Assembly: GCF_004000215.1 (NCBI RefSeq)
Contig: NZ_RBVY01000008.1
Span: forward strand, 1 to 64,000
Length of the DNA: 64,000 nt
DNA from: Nitratireductor alexandrii
Lineage (GTDB): Bacteria; Pseudomonadota; Alphaproteobacteria; Rhizobiales; Rhizobiaceae
Reading direction: 5' to 3'
Positions 50,560 through 60,935 of this stretch are shown here, piece after piece. Under the pieces are notes generated by a model. That model was not told where the DNA came from. It made no database searches and worked only from the letters and a program-made list of their open reading frames with translations. Position 1 is the stretch's first letter, and each line of letters opens with the position of its first letter. The position numbers were made by a program, and so were the translations under genes.

Positions 50560-51457
50560 CGGTTTCGGCCTTGAGCGCAATCAGCCGCCGGTAGAGCTCC
50601 GCCTTCGCGCCGCCGGTCATGCGCGCGGCCTCGCCGGCGGCCTTGGCCGCCGGCATCTCGGCGGCGAGGTCGAGCAACAGCGCGTCGATCTCCTCCGGGG
50701 CCGGCGGCGCGGCGGCGTCGGGCGGCGCCACGCACACCACCACCTCGCCCTTCGGCGCGCCGGTCTCGGCATAGTGGCGGGCGAGCTCGGCCAGCGTACC
50801 GCGCCGCACCTCCTCATAGGCCTTGGTGAGTTCGCGGCATACGGCCGCCTGCCGCGACGCGCCCAGCGTCTCGGCCATTGCGGCCAGCGTGTCGGCAAGG
50901 CGGCGCGGCGATTCGAAAAAAATCAGCGTCGCCGCAACCGGGGCGAGAGCGGCTAGCCGTGTACGTCGTTGGCCGGCCTTAGCCGGCAAAAAACCGGCGA
51001 AGAGAAACGAATCCGACGGCAGGCCCGAGGCGACCAGCGCCGCCAGCGGCGCCGAGGCCCCGGGAACCGGCACGACCTTGATGCCCTCGCCGAGGGCCTG
51101 GCGGGCGAGGCGAAAGCCCGGATCCGACACCAGCGGCGTGCCGGCGTCGGAGACCAGCGCCACCGACCGGCCCTCGCCGAGCGCGGCGAGCAGCTTCGGG
51201 CCGGCCTCGGCGGCATTGTGTTCGTGATAGGCGACCGGTTTGCGCCGGATCGCATAGCGCTCGAGCAGGCGCCGGGTAATGCGCGTGTCCTCGCAGGCGA
51301 CGATATCGACCGCGGCCAGCGTTTCCAGCGCCCTGATGGTGATGTCGGCGAGATTGCCGATCGGCGTGGCGACCAGATAAAGCGCCGGCTCCGGCGCGCG
51401 CGCCGTCAGCGCCGCCTGGCCGATCACGAATCTACGCTCTGGCGCTCGCTCGTTCAT
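50549..51457 (-). CDS. rsmI: 16S rRNA (cytidine-1402-2'-O)-methyltransferase
   Basis: A 302-aa protein. Tetrapyrrole-methylase fold: [19 protein letters not shown] at about 26-44, [24 protein letters not shown], and [18 protein letters not shown] at about 98-115, with LFxGFLP-like [15 protein letters not shown] near 147. It methylates the ribose of C1402 in 16S rRNA using SAM. Length is normal and the start is ordinary. The next gene is yraN. Confidence 0.95.
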   Translation of the reverse strand: MNERAPERRFVIGQAALTARAPEPALYLVATPIGNLADITIRALETLAAVDIVACEDTRITRRLLERYAIRRKPVAYHEHNAAEAGPKLLAALGEGRSVALVSDAGTPLVSDPGFRLARQALGEGIKVVPVPGASAPLAALVASGLPSDSFLFAGFLPAKAGQRRTRLAALAPVAATLIFFESPRRLADTLAAMAETLGASRQAAVCRELTKAYEEVRRGTLAELARHYAETGAPKGEVVVCVAPPDAAAPPAPEEIDALLLDLAAEMPAAKAAGEAARMTGGAKAELYRRLIALKAETDVR

Positions 51458-51524
51458 CGTCGTTCCCGCCTGTCCGCTCGGCCGGTCGTGGACCGCGAGG
51501 CCCGCTGGCCGTCCGCTGCCGGCC

Positions 51525-52685
51525 CTACCGTGCCAGATCGGCGACCACGGCGTCGAGCACGATCATGCCCGCCTGCGTCGCGCGCAGCCTGGAATTGCCG
51601 ATCGGCGCGACCAGATGTTCGCCTTGCAGCACGGATATGCGTTGTTGCGAAAGCGGTTTGCCGGCGAGCGCCTCGTAGCGGGCAAGGTCGATCCCTTCGG
51701 CCAGCCGCAAGCCCATCAGCAGGAATTCGTCCGCTTCCTGCGATCGGGACAGCACCTCGCCGTCGACGACGCCGTGGCCGTTTTCCTCGACCAGCGTGCA
51801 CCATTTCTCCGGCAGGCGTTCGGCAATCGTCACCGTGCGCGCGCCCTCTTCGAGGAAGCGGCCATGCGCGCCCGGCCCAACCCCGACATATTCGCCGTAC
51901 CGCCAGTAGACGAGGTTGTGCCGGCTTTCGGCGCCGGGCCTGGCATGGTTGGAAATCTCGTAGGCCGGCAGGCCGCGCGCCGCCGTCACGTCCTGCGTCA
52001 GCCGATAGAGCGCGGCCGCCTGGCCCGGCTCCGGCACCGCGAACTTTCCCGCCTGATGCAGGGCGAAAAACGGCGTGCCCTGTTCGATGGTCAGTTGATA
52101 GAGCGACAAATGGTCGGCTGCGAGCCCGATCGCCTCGTCGAGCTCGGCGCCCCAGGCTTCCGGCGTCTGGCCGGGCCTTGCATAGATCAGGTCGAAGGAC
52201 AGCCGCGCGAAGGTCGAGCGCGCGATCTCGATCGCCCGGCGGGCCTCGGCGACGTCGTGCAGGCGGCCGAGAAAGCGAAGATCGGCATCGTTGAGCGCCT
52301 GCACGCCGAGCGAGACCCGGTTGACGCCCGCGTCGCGATAGCCGCGAAAGCGCTCCGCCTCGACCGAGGAGGGGTTGGCCTCGAGCGTGATCTCGGCCTC
52401 GCCGTCGACGCTCCAATTGCGATTGATCGATTCGAGGATCGCGCCGACGGTCGCCGGCTCCATCAATGACGGCGTGCCGCCGCCGAAAAAGATGCTGGTG
52501 ACGGCGCGCGGACCGGTGCGGGCGCGCATATGCGCCAGTTCGGCCTCAAAGGCGCGCACGAAGCGCCGCTGGTCGACGGGCTGATGGCGGACATGGCTGT
52601 TGAAGTCGCAATACGGGCATTTGGCCGCGCAGAACGGCCAGTGGACATAGACACCGAAACCCGGCGCGCGGTCGGCGTCGTTCAT
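51525..52685 (-). CDS. hemW: radical SAM heme chaperone HemW
   Basis: 386 aa. CxxxCxxC (Cys19, Cys23, Cys26 in [17 protein letters not shown]) gives the radical SAM cluster, and [11 protein letters not shown] near 60 and [14 protein letters not shown] follow. It matches HemW, formerly mis-called oxygen-independent coproporphyrinogen oxidase. Its ATG overlaps the rdgB stop (ATGA), the common rdgB-hemW arrangement. Confidence 0.94.
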   Translation of the reverse strand: MNDADRAPGFGVYVHWPFCAAKCPYCDFNSHVRHQPVDQRRFVRAFEAELAHMRARTGPRAVTSIFFGGGTPSLMEPATVGAILESINRNWSVDGEAEITLEANPSSVEAERFRGYRDAGVNRVSLGVQALNDADLRFLGRLHDVAEARRAIEIARSTFARLSFDLIYARPGQTPEAWGAELDEAIGLAADHLSLYQLTIEQGTPFFALHQAGKFAVPEPGQAAALYRLTQDVTAARGLPAYEISNHARPGAESRHNLVYWRYGEYVGVGPGAHGRFLEEGARTVTIAERLPEKWCTLVEENGHGVVDGEVLSRSQEADEFLLMGLRLAEGIDLARYEALAGKPLSQQRISVLQGEHLVAPIGNSRLRATQAGMIVLDAVVADLAR

Positions 52686-53335
52686 GCGGGCTCCAGCATC
52701 GCGGTGGCGAAGCGCGCGAAGGCGCGCGCCCGGTGCGACAGGCCGAGATCGCCGCGCCCGGCCTCCCAGGCATGTTTCTCGCCCGCCGTCATCTCGCCGA
52801 AGGTCTGGTCGTAGCCGTCGGGCTTGAACACGGGGTCGTAACCGAAGCCCCGGTCTCCGCGCGGCGGCCACACCAGCGTGCCCTCGACCTCGCCGCGGAA
52901 ATATTCGGCGTGCCCGTCCGGCCAGGCCAGGCACAACACGGCGACGAACCGGCCGGTGCGCCGGTCCGGCGTGGTCGCGCCCCTGTCCTGCAGCAGCGTT
53001 TCGACCTTTTGCATCGCCATCAGGAAGTCGCGGCCCGAGCCGTCGGGCTTTTCCGCCCAGTCGGCGGTGTAGACGCCGGGTTGGCCGTCGAGCGCGTCGA
53101 CCACCAGGCCCGAATCGTCCGACAGCGCCGGCAGACCCGTCGCGGCGGCGGCGGCGAACGCCTTGGTCAGGGCGTTTTCCTCGAAACTGGTCCCGGTTTC
53201 CGGCGGTTCCGGCAGGCCGTAATCGCCGGCCGAGCGCGCTTCCAGCCCATAGGGCGCGATCAGTTCCGAAATCTCGGCCAGCTTGCCCTTATTGTGGGTC
53301 GCCACGACGATTTTTCTGACGTCCAGTCGCCTCAT
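52682..53335 (-). CDS. rdgB: dITP/XTP pyrophosphatase (Ham1/RdgB)
   Basis: A 217-aa protein. The family start [15 protein letters not shown] at residues 8-22, [28 protein letters not shown] (Asp catalytic site near 72) and [14 protein letters not shown] are all present. It removes non-canonical purine nucleotides from the pool. It begins immediately after the VOC stop (TGA then ATG) and overlaps hemW, so it forms a small cluster with both. Confidence 0.95.
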   Translation of the reverse strand: MRRLDVRKIVVATHNKGKLAEISELIAPYGLEARSAGDYGLPEPPETGTSFEENALTKAFAAAAATGLPALSDDSGLVVDALDGQPGVYTADWAEKPDGSGRDFLMAMQKVETLLQDRGATTPDRRTGRFVAVLCLAWPDGHAEYFRGEVEGTLVWPPRGDRGFGYDPVFKPDGYDQTFGEMTAGEKHAWEAGRGDLGLSHRARAFARFATAMLEPA

Positions 53336-53746
53336 TCACAACCCCCAGATTCTCGGTTCCGCGAATTCCAGCGAATTGCCGCCCGGGTCGCGGAAATAGA
53401 TCGACCGGCCGCCCTGCGGCCATTCGAAATCGGCCTCGATCGCCACGCCCGCGGCCTCGAGATGCGCTTTCCAGCGCTCGATTTCGACCGCCGAGGCTGA
53501 AAAGCAGAGATGACCAGGCCCATGCGCGCCATGCGGCGGCACCGGCAGCCCGGAACCCGGCGCGCGGGGCTCTTCGGTGGCTTTGGCGTTGAACAGCAGC
53601 ACCACGCCTCTACCGCAGCGGAAAAAGACGTGCCGGCCCTCGTCCTTGGCGATGCGCTCGAGACCGAGCAGTCCGCCGTAAAACGCCTCGGCGGCCTCGA
53701 GGTCGTCGACATAGAGCGCGGATTCCAGAATGCCCGCCGGTCGCAC
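53336..53746 (-). CDS. VOC-family (glyoxalase-like) protein
   Basis: 136 aa from a GTG at 53746. The betaalphabetabetabeta pattern runs LYVDDLEAAEAFYGGLLGLERI near 11 and GVVLLFNAK, then GHLCFSASAVEIERW and SIYFRDPGGNSLEFAEP at the C-terminus, whose His/Glu-type residues fit metal ligands. Substrate unknown; candidate roles are a dioxygenase or isomerase. It is inserted between rph and rdgB, with a 12-bp gap to rph. Confidence 0.85.
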   Translation of the reverse strand: MRPAGILESALYVDDLEAAEAFYGGLLGLERIAKDEGRHVFFRCGRGVVLLFNAKATEEPRAPGSGLPVPPHGAHGPGHLCFSASAVEIERWKAHLEAAGVAIEADFEWPQGGRSIYFRDPGGNSLEFAEPRIWGL

Positions 53747-53758
53747 CGTCCGTCCCTT

Positions 53759-54475
53759 CTATCCGATCGCCATCTTCTGCAATTCGACGAGCCGGCCGAT
53801 CCCCTTGCGGGCAAGCCGCATCAGTTCCTGGAACTGGTCGTCGGAGAACGGCTCGCCCTCGGCCGTGCCCTGAATCTCGACGATGCCGCCCTTGCCGGTC
53901 ATGACGAAATTGGCGTCGGTGCCCGCCGCCGAATCCTCGACATAGTCGAGATCGAGCACCGGTTGCCCGTCGTGAATGCCGCAGGAGATCGCCGCGACCT
54001 GATCCTTCAGCACCTTGGATACCGACACCATGCTGCGCGCCTCCATCCAGGAAAGGCAGTCGTGCAGGGCGATGAAGCCGCCGGTGATGGACGCCGTACG
54101 GGTGCCGCCATCGGCCTGCAGCACGTCGCAATCGACGGTAATCTGGACCTCGCCGAGCGCCTCCAGATCGACCACCGCGCGCAGCGAGCGCCCGATCAGC
54201 CGCTGGATTTCCAACGTGCGCCCGCCCTGTTTGCCGGCCGTCGATTCGCGGCGCATGCGCTCGCCGGTCGAGCGCGGCAGCATGCCGTATTCGGCGGTGA
54301 CCCAGCCCCGGCCCGCATTGCGCAGCCATGGCGGAACCCTTTCCTCCAGGCTCGCCGTGCACAGCACATGGGTATCGCCGAACTTGACCAGGCAGGAGCC
54401 TTCGGCATGTTTGGAGACGCCGCGCTCGAAGCTCACGGCGCGCATTTCGTCGGGCTTCCGCTTGGAAGGACGCAT
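53759..54475 (-). CDS. rph: ribonuclease PH
   Basis: 238 aa from ATG 54475; the upstream open frame lacks family similarity. The phosphorolytic RNase PH motifs are present: [19 protein letters not shown] at the start, [40 protein letters not shown], and [19 protein letters not shown]. It trims tRNA 3' ends. It lies divergent from hrcA, the typical alphaproteobacterial arrangement. Confidence 0.96.
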   Translation of the reverse strand: MRPSKRKPDEMRAVSFERGVSKHAEGSCLVKFGDTHVLCTASLEERVPPWLRNAGRGWVTAEYGMLPRSTGERMRRESTAGKQGGRTLEIQRLIGRSLRAVVDLEALGEVQITVDCDVLQADGGTRTASITGGFIALHDCLSWMEARSMVSVSKVLKDQVAAISCGIHDGQPVLDLDYVEDSAAGTDANFVMTGKGGIVEIQGTAEGEPFSDDQFQELMRLARKGIGRLVELQKMAIG

Positions 54476-54635
54476 CACTCTATTTTCCGCCTTTTTCATG
54501 TAAGAAAAGGGCTTGTAGCGAGCCCCAACCCGCGACGCAAAGAAAATCCGGCTTCGGCCGGGTTTTGTCGGCAACGTGCCGCCGGCACTTTGCCCCGGCG
54601 GCGGGGGCGCCTATATGTTGACAGTCCTCATAGGC

Positions 54636-55727
54636 ATGGCGGATCGTGCTGCGGAGATGACCAAACCCTTGATCGACAAGACCTTGCAGAATCTCGACGC
54701 GCGCTCGCGCGACATATTCCGGCTGATCGTCGACACCTATCTGCGCGACGGCGAGCCCGTCGGCTCGCGCAATCTGTCGCGCATGCTGCCGTCCTCGCTG
54801 TCGCCGGCCACGGTGCGCAACGTCATGAGCGATCTGGAACATCTCGGCCTGGTCTATGCGCCGCATGTCTCGGCCGGCCGGCTTCCGACCCAGAAAGGGC
54901 TGCGCTTCTTCGTCGACGCGTTCATGGAGATCGGCGATCTCTCGGAGGAGGAGCGGCGTGTGATCGAGGCCCAGGTCAAGGCCTCGGGCAGCGATGCCTC
55001 GCTGGAACACATGCTCACCGAGGCGAGCCAGATGCTTTCGGGCATGTCGCGCGGCGCCGGGCTGGTGCTGGCCGCCAAGCACGAAACCGCGCTCAAACAT
55101 ATCGAGTTCATCCAGCTCGAGCCGACCAAGGCGCTGGCGGTGCTGGTGTCGCAATCCGGCGACGTCGAAAACCGCATCGTCGACCTGCCCGCCGGCGTGA
55201 CGGCGGCGCAGTTGCACGAGGCCTCCAACTTCCTCAACGCCCATATTCGCGGCAAAACCCTGGCCGAGGCGCGCTCCGACATCGCCCGCCTGCTCGAGGA
55301 GACCCGCGCCGCGCTCGACACCCTGTCCCAGGACCTGGTCGAAAAGGGCCTGGCGGTGTGGGCCGGGGCCGATGCCGGCCTGCCGGCGCGGCTGATCGTG
55401 CGCGGCCGCGCCAATCTGCTGGAAAACCTGACCGCGCCCGACGATATCGAGATGCTCAAGCATCTGTTCGACGACCTGGAGACCAAGGAGGGGCTGGTCC
55501 AGCTCCTCAACCTGGCCGAGGAAGGCTCCGGCGTGCGCATCTTCATCGGTTCGGAAAACAAGCTGTTTTCCCTGTCCGGCTCCTCGCTGGTGGTCGCGCC
55601 CTATCGCGACAAGGAGGCGCGCGTGGTCGGTGCGCTCGGGGTGATCGGGCCGACGCGGCTCAACTATGCCCGTATCGTGCCGATGGTCGACTACACCGCC
55701 CAGGTTCTCTCGCGCCTGATGCAGTGA
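54636..55727 (+). CDS. hrcA: heat-inducible transcription repressor HrcA
   Basis: 363 aa from ATG 54636; ATG 54657 and 54615 are alternatives, none with a strong SD. Features: a winged-helix N-domain DARSRDIFRLIVDTYLRDGEPVGSRNLSR, VRNVMSDLEHLGLVYAPHVSAGRLPTQ, and the GAF-like rest with ILxxEG-type LVVAPYRDKEARVVGALGVIGPTRLNY at the end. It represses groE/dnaK via CIRCE elements. It is upstream of grpE, as usual. Confidence 0.95.
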   Translation: MADRAAEMTKPLIDKTLQNLDARSRDIFRLIVDTYLRDGEPVGSRNLSRMLPSSLSPATVRNVMSDLEHLGLVYAPHVSAGRLPTQKGLRFFVDAFMEIGDLSEEERRVIEAQVKASGSDASLEHMLTEASQMLSGMSRGAGLVLAAKHETALKHIEFIQLEPTKALAVLVSQSGDVENRIVDLPAGVTAAQLHEASNFLNAHIRGKTLAEARSDIARLLEETRAALDTLSQDLVEKGLAVWAGADAGLPARLIVRGRANLLENLTAPDDIEMLKHLFDDLETKEGLVQLLNLAEEGSGVRIFIGSENKLFSLSGSSLVVAPYRDKEARVVGALGVIGPTRLNYARIVPMVDYTAQVLSRLMQ

Positions 55728-55851
55728 GCCCGCCCCGGTTGCGCCGCGGGTCGGCCGACACGCCGCCCGCGACCGGGCCTCTTGATTTTCCGGTCGCAAG
55801 CATCGATATCGGGCACAACTCCGAGAACTCTGTGACACACGGGATCAGTCG

Positions 55852-56538
55852 ATGAACGACCATCCGAAGAACGAACGCGGCAAGGACGACCGGGCCGCCA
55901 CCTCCGACATGGAAGCGGCAAAAAGCCACTATGCCGAAATGGGCGGCGAGGCGGACACGGCCGAAACCGGTCAGGACGGCGGGTTCGAGGCCGAGCGCGA
56001 AGCGTTTTTGAAGCTCGCCAAGGAAAACGAGGAACTCAAGGACCGCGCCCTGCGTCTGGCCGCCGAAATGGAGAATCTGCGCCGGCGCACGGCGCGCGAC
56101 GTCCAGGACGCCCGCGCCTACGCGATCGCCAATTTCGCCCGCGACATGCTGACGGTTTGCGACGATCTGCGCCGGGCGATCGATGCCGTGCCCGCCGAGG
56201 CGCGCGAGCGGGGCGAGGCGGGTCTCGTCGCGCTGATCGACGGCGTCGAGATGACGGAGCGCTCCATGCATGCCGCGCTCGAGCGCCATGGCGTGAAGAA
56301 GATCGACCCCGACGGCGAGAAATTCGATCCGAATTTTCATCAGGCCATGTTCGAGGTGCCGAACCCGGAGGTTCCCGCCAGCACGGTGGTACAGGTTGTG
56401 CAGAGCGGGTACGTGATCGGCGAGCGCGTCCTGCGCCCGGCCATGGTGGGGGTGGCCAAAGGCGGCCCCAAGGCTGCTGCGAAGGACGAGGCGGCCGAAC
56501 CGGGCCCGGTCAACGAACAGGCCGAAAAGGACGCCTGA
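55852..56538 (+). CDS. grpE: nucleotide exchange factor GrpE
   Basis: 228 aa with a variable charged N-terminus, then the long helix [33 protein letters not shown] (about 50-85), DNLRRAI-like [10 protein letters not shown], and the beta domain with [12 protein letters not shown] and [22 protein letters not shown]. It is the DnaK nucleotide-exchange cochaperone. It lies 124 bp after hrcA. Confidence 0.96.
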   Translation: MNDHPKNERGKDDRAATSDMEAAKSHYAEMGGEADTAETGQDGGFEAEREAFLKLAKENEELKDRALRLAAEMENLRRRTARDVQDARAYAIANFARDMLTVCDDLRRAIDAVPAEARERGEAGLVALIDGVEMTERSMHAALERHGVKKIDPDGEKFDPNFHQAMFEVPNPEVPASTVVQVVQSGYVIGERVLRPAMVGVAKGGPKAAAKDEAAEPGPVNEQAEKDA

Positions 56539-56715
56539 GCCGCAGGGCGGCGTCCGCGCTCCCGGAGGCGGACCGGACACGACCCCGGCACGGCCTGGAT
56601 CGTGAAGACGGTTCGCCGCGCCGCCTTCATGGTCTATCGTCCCGTCGGGGCATGACCTTTGCGGAAGACCGAGCTCCGGTCTTCGGGATCATGGCCGGAG
56701 TGCTGGGACGCTGCG

Positions 56716-57351
56716 ATGAACCCGCTTCTATTGCTCGATTATGCCGGCGTGGCGGTGTTTGCCGCCACCGGCGCCTTGGCGGCATCGCGCAAGGAACTCG
56801 ACATTATCGGCTTCCTGTTCCTGGCCGGCGTGACCGGGGTCGGCGGCGGCACGCTGCGCGACCTCGTGCTGGGCGAGCTGCCCGTGTTCTGGGTGGTGAA
56901 CCCGGCCTATCTGCTGGTCTGCGGGGCGGTCGCCGTCCTGGTTTTCTTCACCGCGCCGCTGGTCGAATCGCGCTACCGGCTGCTTCTGTGGCTCGATGCG
57001 CTCGGCCTTTCGGCCTATTGCGTGATGGGGGCGGCCAAGGGGCTGGCGGTTGCCGCCTCGCCGTTGGTCGCCATCGTCACCGGCATCATGACGGCGACCT
57101 TCGGCGGCATTCTGCGCGACCTGCTTGCCGGCGAGCCGTCGGTGCTGCTTCGTCCCGAAATCTATGTCACGGCCGCGCTGGGCGGCGCGGCCGCCTTCGT
57201 GGCGCTCGACCTTGCCGGCATCGGCCCGGCCGCGGCGGCGTTCGCCGCCTTTGCCGTGGCCTTTGCGGTGCGCGGCGGGGCGCTGCGCTTCGGCTGGGCG
57301 TTTCCGCGCTACCGCAGCCGCCCGGGCCGCCGCCCGGAGGACATTTTGTGA
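56716..57351 (+). CDS. trimeric intracellular cation channel (TRIC) family protein
   Basis: 211 aa from ATG 56716. Two repeats of three TM helices each: VFAATGALAASRKELDIIGFLFLAGVTGVGGGTLRDLVLG and ASPLVAIVTGIMTATFGGILRDLLAGEPSVLL, with the paired GGGxxRDxLLG motifs of the YadS/TRIC family. An inner-membrane potassium-type channel by family. Convergent with the adenosine kinase gene. Confidence 0.9.
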   Translation: MNPLLLLDYAGVAVFAATGALAASRKELDIIGFLFLAGVTGVGGGTLRDLVLGELPVFWVVNPAYLLVCGAVAVLVFFTAPLVESRYRLLLWLDALGLSAYCVMGAAKGLAVAASPLVAIVTGIMTATFGGILRDLLAGEPSVLLRPEIYVTAALGGAAAFVALDLAGIGPAAAAFAAFAVAFAVRGGALRFGWAFPRYRSRPGRRPEDIL

Positions 57352-57369
57352 CGACCGCCGGCGAGCGGC

Positions 57370-58371
57370 CTAAAGAAGGCCGGACTGCTGGGCGGCTTCG
57401 CGCAGGTTCTTCTGCGGGCGCGGGCCGATCTGCTGGATGACGATGCCGGCGGCAAGCGATCCGAGCCGGCCGCAATCGACCAGATCGCGCCCGGTGACGT
57501 AGCCGTAGAGGAAGCCCGCCGCATAGAGGTCGCCGGCGCCGGTCGTGTCGACCAGCTCGTTGATCTCGACCGCGTCGATGGTGATGGTTTCGGCGCCGCG
57601 CACGATCACCGAGCCGTGCTCGGAGCGGGTCACGGCGGCGAGCTTGCAATCCTTGCCGATCGCCTCCAGCGCCGTTTCGAACGAGGCGGTCTGGTAGAGC
57701 GATTTCAGCTCGCTCTCATTGGCGAACACGATGTCGACCGTGCCGGAGCGCATCAGGTCCAGGAACTCGTCGCGGTAGCGGTCGACGCAGAACGGATCCG
57801 ACAGGGTCATCGACACCTCGCCGCCCGCCGCGTGGGCGTGCTGCGCGGTCAGGCGGATGGCGTCCTTAGCCAGCGGGGGATCCCACAGATAGCCCTCGAA
57901 ATAGACGAGCTTGCTCCGTTCGGCCTTGTCGCGCTCGACATCGTCGGGGCCAAGCTCGACGCAGGCGCCCAGATAGGTGTTCATCGAGCGCTCGCCGTCC
58001 GGTGTGACGAAGATCATCGACCGGGCGGTCGGCGTCTGGCCATTGAGCGGCTGCGTGTCGAAGGCCACGCCCTGGGCGCGGATGTCGTGGGCGTAGACCT
58101 TGCCGAGATGGTCGTCGGCCACCTTGCCGAAAAACGCCGCGGCCGCGCCGAAGCTCGCAATGCCGGCGGCGGTGTTGCCGGCGCTTCCGCCCGATGCCTC
58201 GATGGCCGGACCCATGCGGCTGTAGAGCAGCTCGGCGCGTTCGGCATCGATCAGGTTCATGGCTCCTTTGACGATGCCGTTTTCGACAAGGAAATCATCA
58301 TCGCAGCGTGCGAACACGTCCACAATGGCATTACCGATACACAACACGTCGAATGGCTTGGCTGAGGTCAC
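57370..58371 (-). CDS. adenosine kinase-like PfkB sugar kinase
   Basis: 333 aa from a GTG at 58371. PfkB features are DVLCIGNAIVDVFARCDD at the start, GGSAGNTAAGIASFGAAAAFFGKVADDHLG near 60-90, and the catalytic DTTGAGDLYAAGF near 285. It is of the alphaproteobacterial adenosine-kinase type that phosphorylates adenosine with ATP. It is convergent with the TRIC gene. Confidence 0.9.
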   Translation of the reverse strand: MTSAKPFDVLCIGNAIVDVFARCDDDFLVENGIVKGAMNLIDAERAELLYSRMGPAIEASGGSAGNTAAGIASFGAAAAFFGKVADDHLGKVYAHDIRAQGVAFDTQPLNGQTPTARSMIFVTPDGERSMNTYLGACVELGPDDVERDKAERSKLVYFEGYLWDPPLAKDAIRLTAQHAHAAGGEVSMTLSDPFCVDRYRDEFLDLMRSGTVDIVFANESELKSLYQTASFETALEAIGKDCKLAAVTRSEHGSVIVRGAETITIDAVEINELVDTTGAGDLYAAGFLYGYVTGRDLVDCGRLGSLAAGIVIQQIGPRPQKNLREAAQQSGLL

Positions 58372-58520
58372 CTTAGGTTCCGCTGGATTGTTTCGGGGAG
58401 GATTCGTTGCCGGTTTAAAGCATCTGCCGAGCGTGACAAGCCCCCCTGCCGGCGCGCATCGCTTGTGCTTGCCAAGCGGCGAGCGGGTTCCTATCTGCGG
58501 CGGGCACGACGGAGCAGCCC

Positions 58521-59225
58521 ATGATCCTTGACGCGGCGCGCGCGGCGGCGGCGCAATTGTTCACCGCCGAATTCCGCCAGGTCTTCCTGAAGTCGCTCGG
58601 CTTGACGCTTCTGGCCCTCGTGGCGTTGTGGTTCGGCCTGAGCCAGCTTTTCGACATCCTCGCCATGCCGTGGATCGACCAGATGCTGCCCGGCTTCCCG
58701 GCCTGGGCCGGCTGGCTCGGCTTCGTCGCCGCGCTGGTGTTCGGCCTCGGACTGGCGATCGGGCTCGCGCTCCTGGTTGCCCCGGTCACCGCGCTTATCG
58801 CCGCGCTTTTTCTCGACGACGTCGCCGAGATCGTCGAGGCCGCCGACTATCCGCAGGACCCGCCCGGTCAGCCGCTTCCGGCCATGCGCGCGCTGTGGCT
58901 GTCGCTGAAATTCTTCGCTGTCGTGATCCTGGCCAATCTGGTCGCGCTCTTGCTGCTGCTGGTTCCCGGCGTCAACATCGCCGCCTTCTTCCTGGTCAAC
59001 GGCTATCTGCTCGGCCGTGAGTTCTTCGAATTCGCCGCCTTGCGCTTCCGTTCCGAAGAGGACGCGCGCGCGCTGCGCCGGCGCCATGCCGGCACGGTGT
59101 TCATGGCCGGTTTGGTGATTGCGGCATTCCTCGCGGTGCCGCTCCTCAACCTTCTGACGCCGCTGTTCGCGGCGGCGATGATGGTCCATCTGCACAAGGC
59201 CCTGTCGGCACGATCCGCGCGCTGA
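58521..59225 (+). CDS. CysZ/EI24-like membrane protein
   Basis: A 234-aa protein with at least four TM segments (about 24-45, 62-93, 134-160, 196-225). The EI24/CysZ pattern is visible in LDDVAEIVEAADYPQDPP and LVPGVNIAAFFLVNGYLLGREFFEFAALRF. Family members move sulfate or related anions, and a sulfate-assimilation cluster lies 2 kb away. Confidence 0.78.
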   Translation: MILDAARAAAAQLFTAEFRQVFLKSLGLTLLALVALWFGLSQLFDILAMPWIDQMLPGFPAWAGWLGFVAALVFGLGLAIGLALLVAPVTALIAALFLDDVAEIVEAADYPQDPPGQPLPAMRALWLSLKFFAVVILANLVALLLLLVPGVNIAAFFLVNGYLLGREFFEFAALRFRSEEDARALRRRHAGTVFMAGLVIAAFLAVPLLNLLTPLFAAAMMVHLHKALSARSAR

Positions 59226-59240
59226 GGCGCGGGCGCGCCG

Positions 59241-60851
59241 TCAGCCGTGCGCGGCCCGCATCATCTCGGCCGCCCGTTCCGCGATCATGATCGTCGGTGC
59301 GTTGGTGTTGCCGCCGATCAGGGTCGGCATCACCGAGGCGTCGACCACTCTGAGCCCGTCCACGCCGTGAACGCGCAATTGCGGATCCACCACCGCCATC
59401 GCGTCGGTGCCCATGCGGCAGGTGCCGACCGGGTGATAGATGGTGTCGGCGCGGGCGCGGATATGCTGCATCAGTTCGGCGTCGGTTTCGCCGCCGGTGA
59501 GATAAAGCTGCTTGCGCCGATAGCGCGCCAGCGCCGGCGCGTCCAGGATGGCGCGCATCGTCTTGGCGCCTTTCAAGAGCAAGGCCGCGTCGCGGTCGTC
59601 GGCGAGATAGGCCGGGTCGATCGCCGGCGGCGCCAGCGGATCGGCGCTCGCCAGGCTGACGGTGCCGCGCGAATGCGGCCGCAGCACGCAGACATGGCAG
59701 GAAAATCCGTATCCCAGATGCAGCTTGCGGGCATGGTCGTCGACGACCGAGATGACGAAATGAAGCTGCAGGTCGGGCCTGGCGAGCGCCGGGTCGGACT
59801 TGATAAACGCGCCGGCCTCGGCGAACGGGGTCGCGATCATGCCCGACCCGTCGCGCCGCCAGCGCAGCATGTGGCGCACCAGCTTCGCCGTTCCGCGCAG
59901 GCCGATGCCGAACAGGTCGGTCTCGTCCGATTTCCAGGACTGGATGAAGTCGAGATGGTCCTGCAGGTTTTTCCCGACGCCCGGCAGTTCGTGCAGCGTT
60001 GCGATGCCGTGCCGGGAAAGTTCGTCCTTCGGTCCAATGCCCGACAGAAGCAGCAAATGCGGCGACCCGAACGCCCCGCCGCACAGCACGACCTCGCGCC
60101 GGGCCTCGACCAGCTCGTCGCGGCCCTTGCGCCGGTAGCGCAGGCCCGTCGCCCGCTTGCCGTCGAAGGCGATGCCCGTCGCGTGCGCCTTGGTGACCAC
60201 GGTCAGGTTCGCCCGCTCCATCGCCGGATGCAGATAGGCCGCCGCCGCCGAGCAGCGCTCGCCCGTGCGCGGCCCGTCCCAGAACTGGGTGACCTGGTAG
60301 AGCCCGGCGCCCTCCTGCTCGGGGCCGTTGAAATCGTCGTTGCCGCGGATCTGGGTCTGGGCGCAGGCCTCGACGAAGGCATGGCTGATCGGACGCGGTT
60401 CTTGCTGTTGGCCGACCTTCAGCGGACCGTCGCCGCCATGCAGGGCGTCGCCGCCGCGCTGATTGCCCTCCGCCCGCCGGAAATAGGGTAGCACCTCGTC
60501 CCACGACCAGCCCGCGCAGCCCGCCTCGGCCCAGTCGTCATAGTCGCCGGGGTGGCCGCGCACGTAAAGCATGGCGTTGATCGCGCTCGATCCGCCGAGC
60601 GCCTTGCCGCGTGGCTGGTATCCGCGCCGGCCGTTGAGGCCCGCCTGCGGGACGGTCTCGAACGCCCAGTTGTTGAGTTTCGGCCGCCCCGGCAAGAGCG
60701 CGACCACCCCGGCCGGCGCGCGGATCAAGAGGTCGCGCCCGTCGCCGCCGGCTTCGACCAGGCATACCGAGACGGCCGGGTCTTGCGAAAGCCGCGCCGC
60801 CAGGGTGGCGCCGGCCGAGCCGCCGCCGGCGATCACATAGTCGTAAGCCAT
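59241..60851 (-). CDS. GMC-family oxidoreductase (choline dehydrogenase-like)
   Basis: A 536-aa protein. FAD-binding N-terminus YDYVIAGGGSAGATLAARLSQ, GKALGGSSAINAMLYVRGHPGDYDDWA near 82, LLLLSGIGP near 265, and the C-terminal active-site region TIYHPVGTCRMG (catalytic His) plus VVDASVMPTLIGGNTNAPTIMIAE. It oxidizes an alcohol; the absence of a betaine aldehyde dehydrogenase or bet regulator nearby argues against a strict choline role. It has no partner genes. Confidence 0.92.
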   Translation of the reverse strand: MAYDYVIAGGGSAGATLAARLSQDPAVSVCLVEAGGDGRDLLIRAPAGVVALLPGRPKLNNWAFETVPQAGLNGRRGYQPRGKALGGSSAINAMLYVRGHPGDYDDWAEAGCAGWSWDEVLPYFRRAEGNQRGGDALHGGDGPLKVGQQQEPRPISHAFVEACAQTQIRGNDDFNGPEQEGAGLYQVTQFWDGPRTGERCSAAAAYLHPAMERANLTVVTKAHATGIAFDGKRATGLRYRRKGRDELVEARREVVLCGGAFGSPHLLLLSGIGPKDELSRHGIATLHELPGVGKNLQDHLDFIQSWKSDETDLFGIGLRGTAKLVRHMLRWRRDGSGMIATPFAEAGAFIKSDPALARPDLQLHFVISVVDDHARKLHLGYGFSCHVCVLRPHSRGTVSLASADPLAPPAIDPAYLADDRDAALLLKGAKTMRAILDAPALARYRRKQLYLTGGETDAELMQHIRARADTIYHPVGTCRMGTDAMAVVDPQLRVHGVDGLRVVDASVMPTLIGGNTNAPTIMIAERAAEMMRAAHG

Positions 60852-60935
60852 GCCCGCGTCCTCCCGCGCGCCGGTTTCCCGGCTTTGAAGGATATGAGCA
60901 AGTCGATGGCGCGCTGTAAAGCGGGGGCGTGGCGG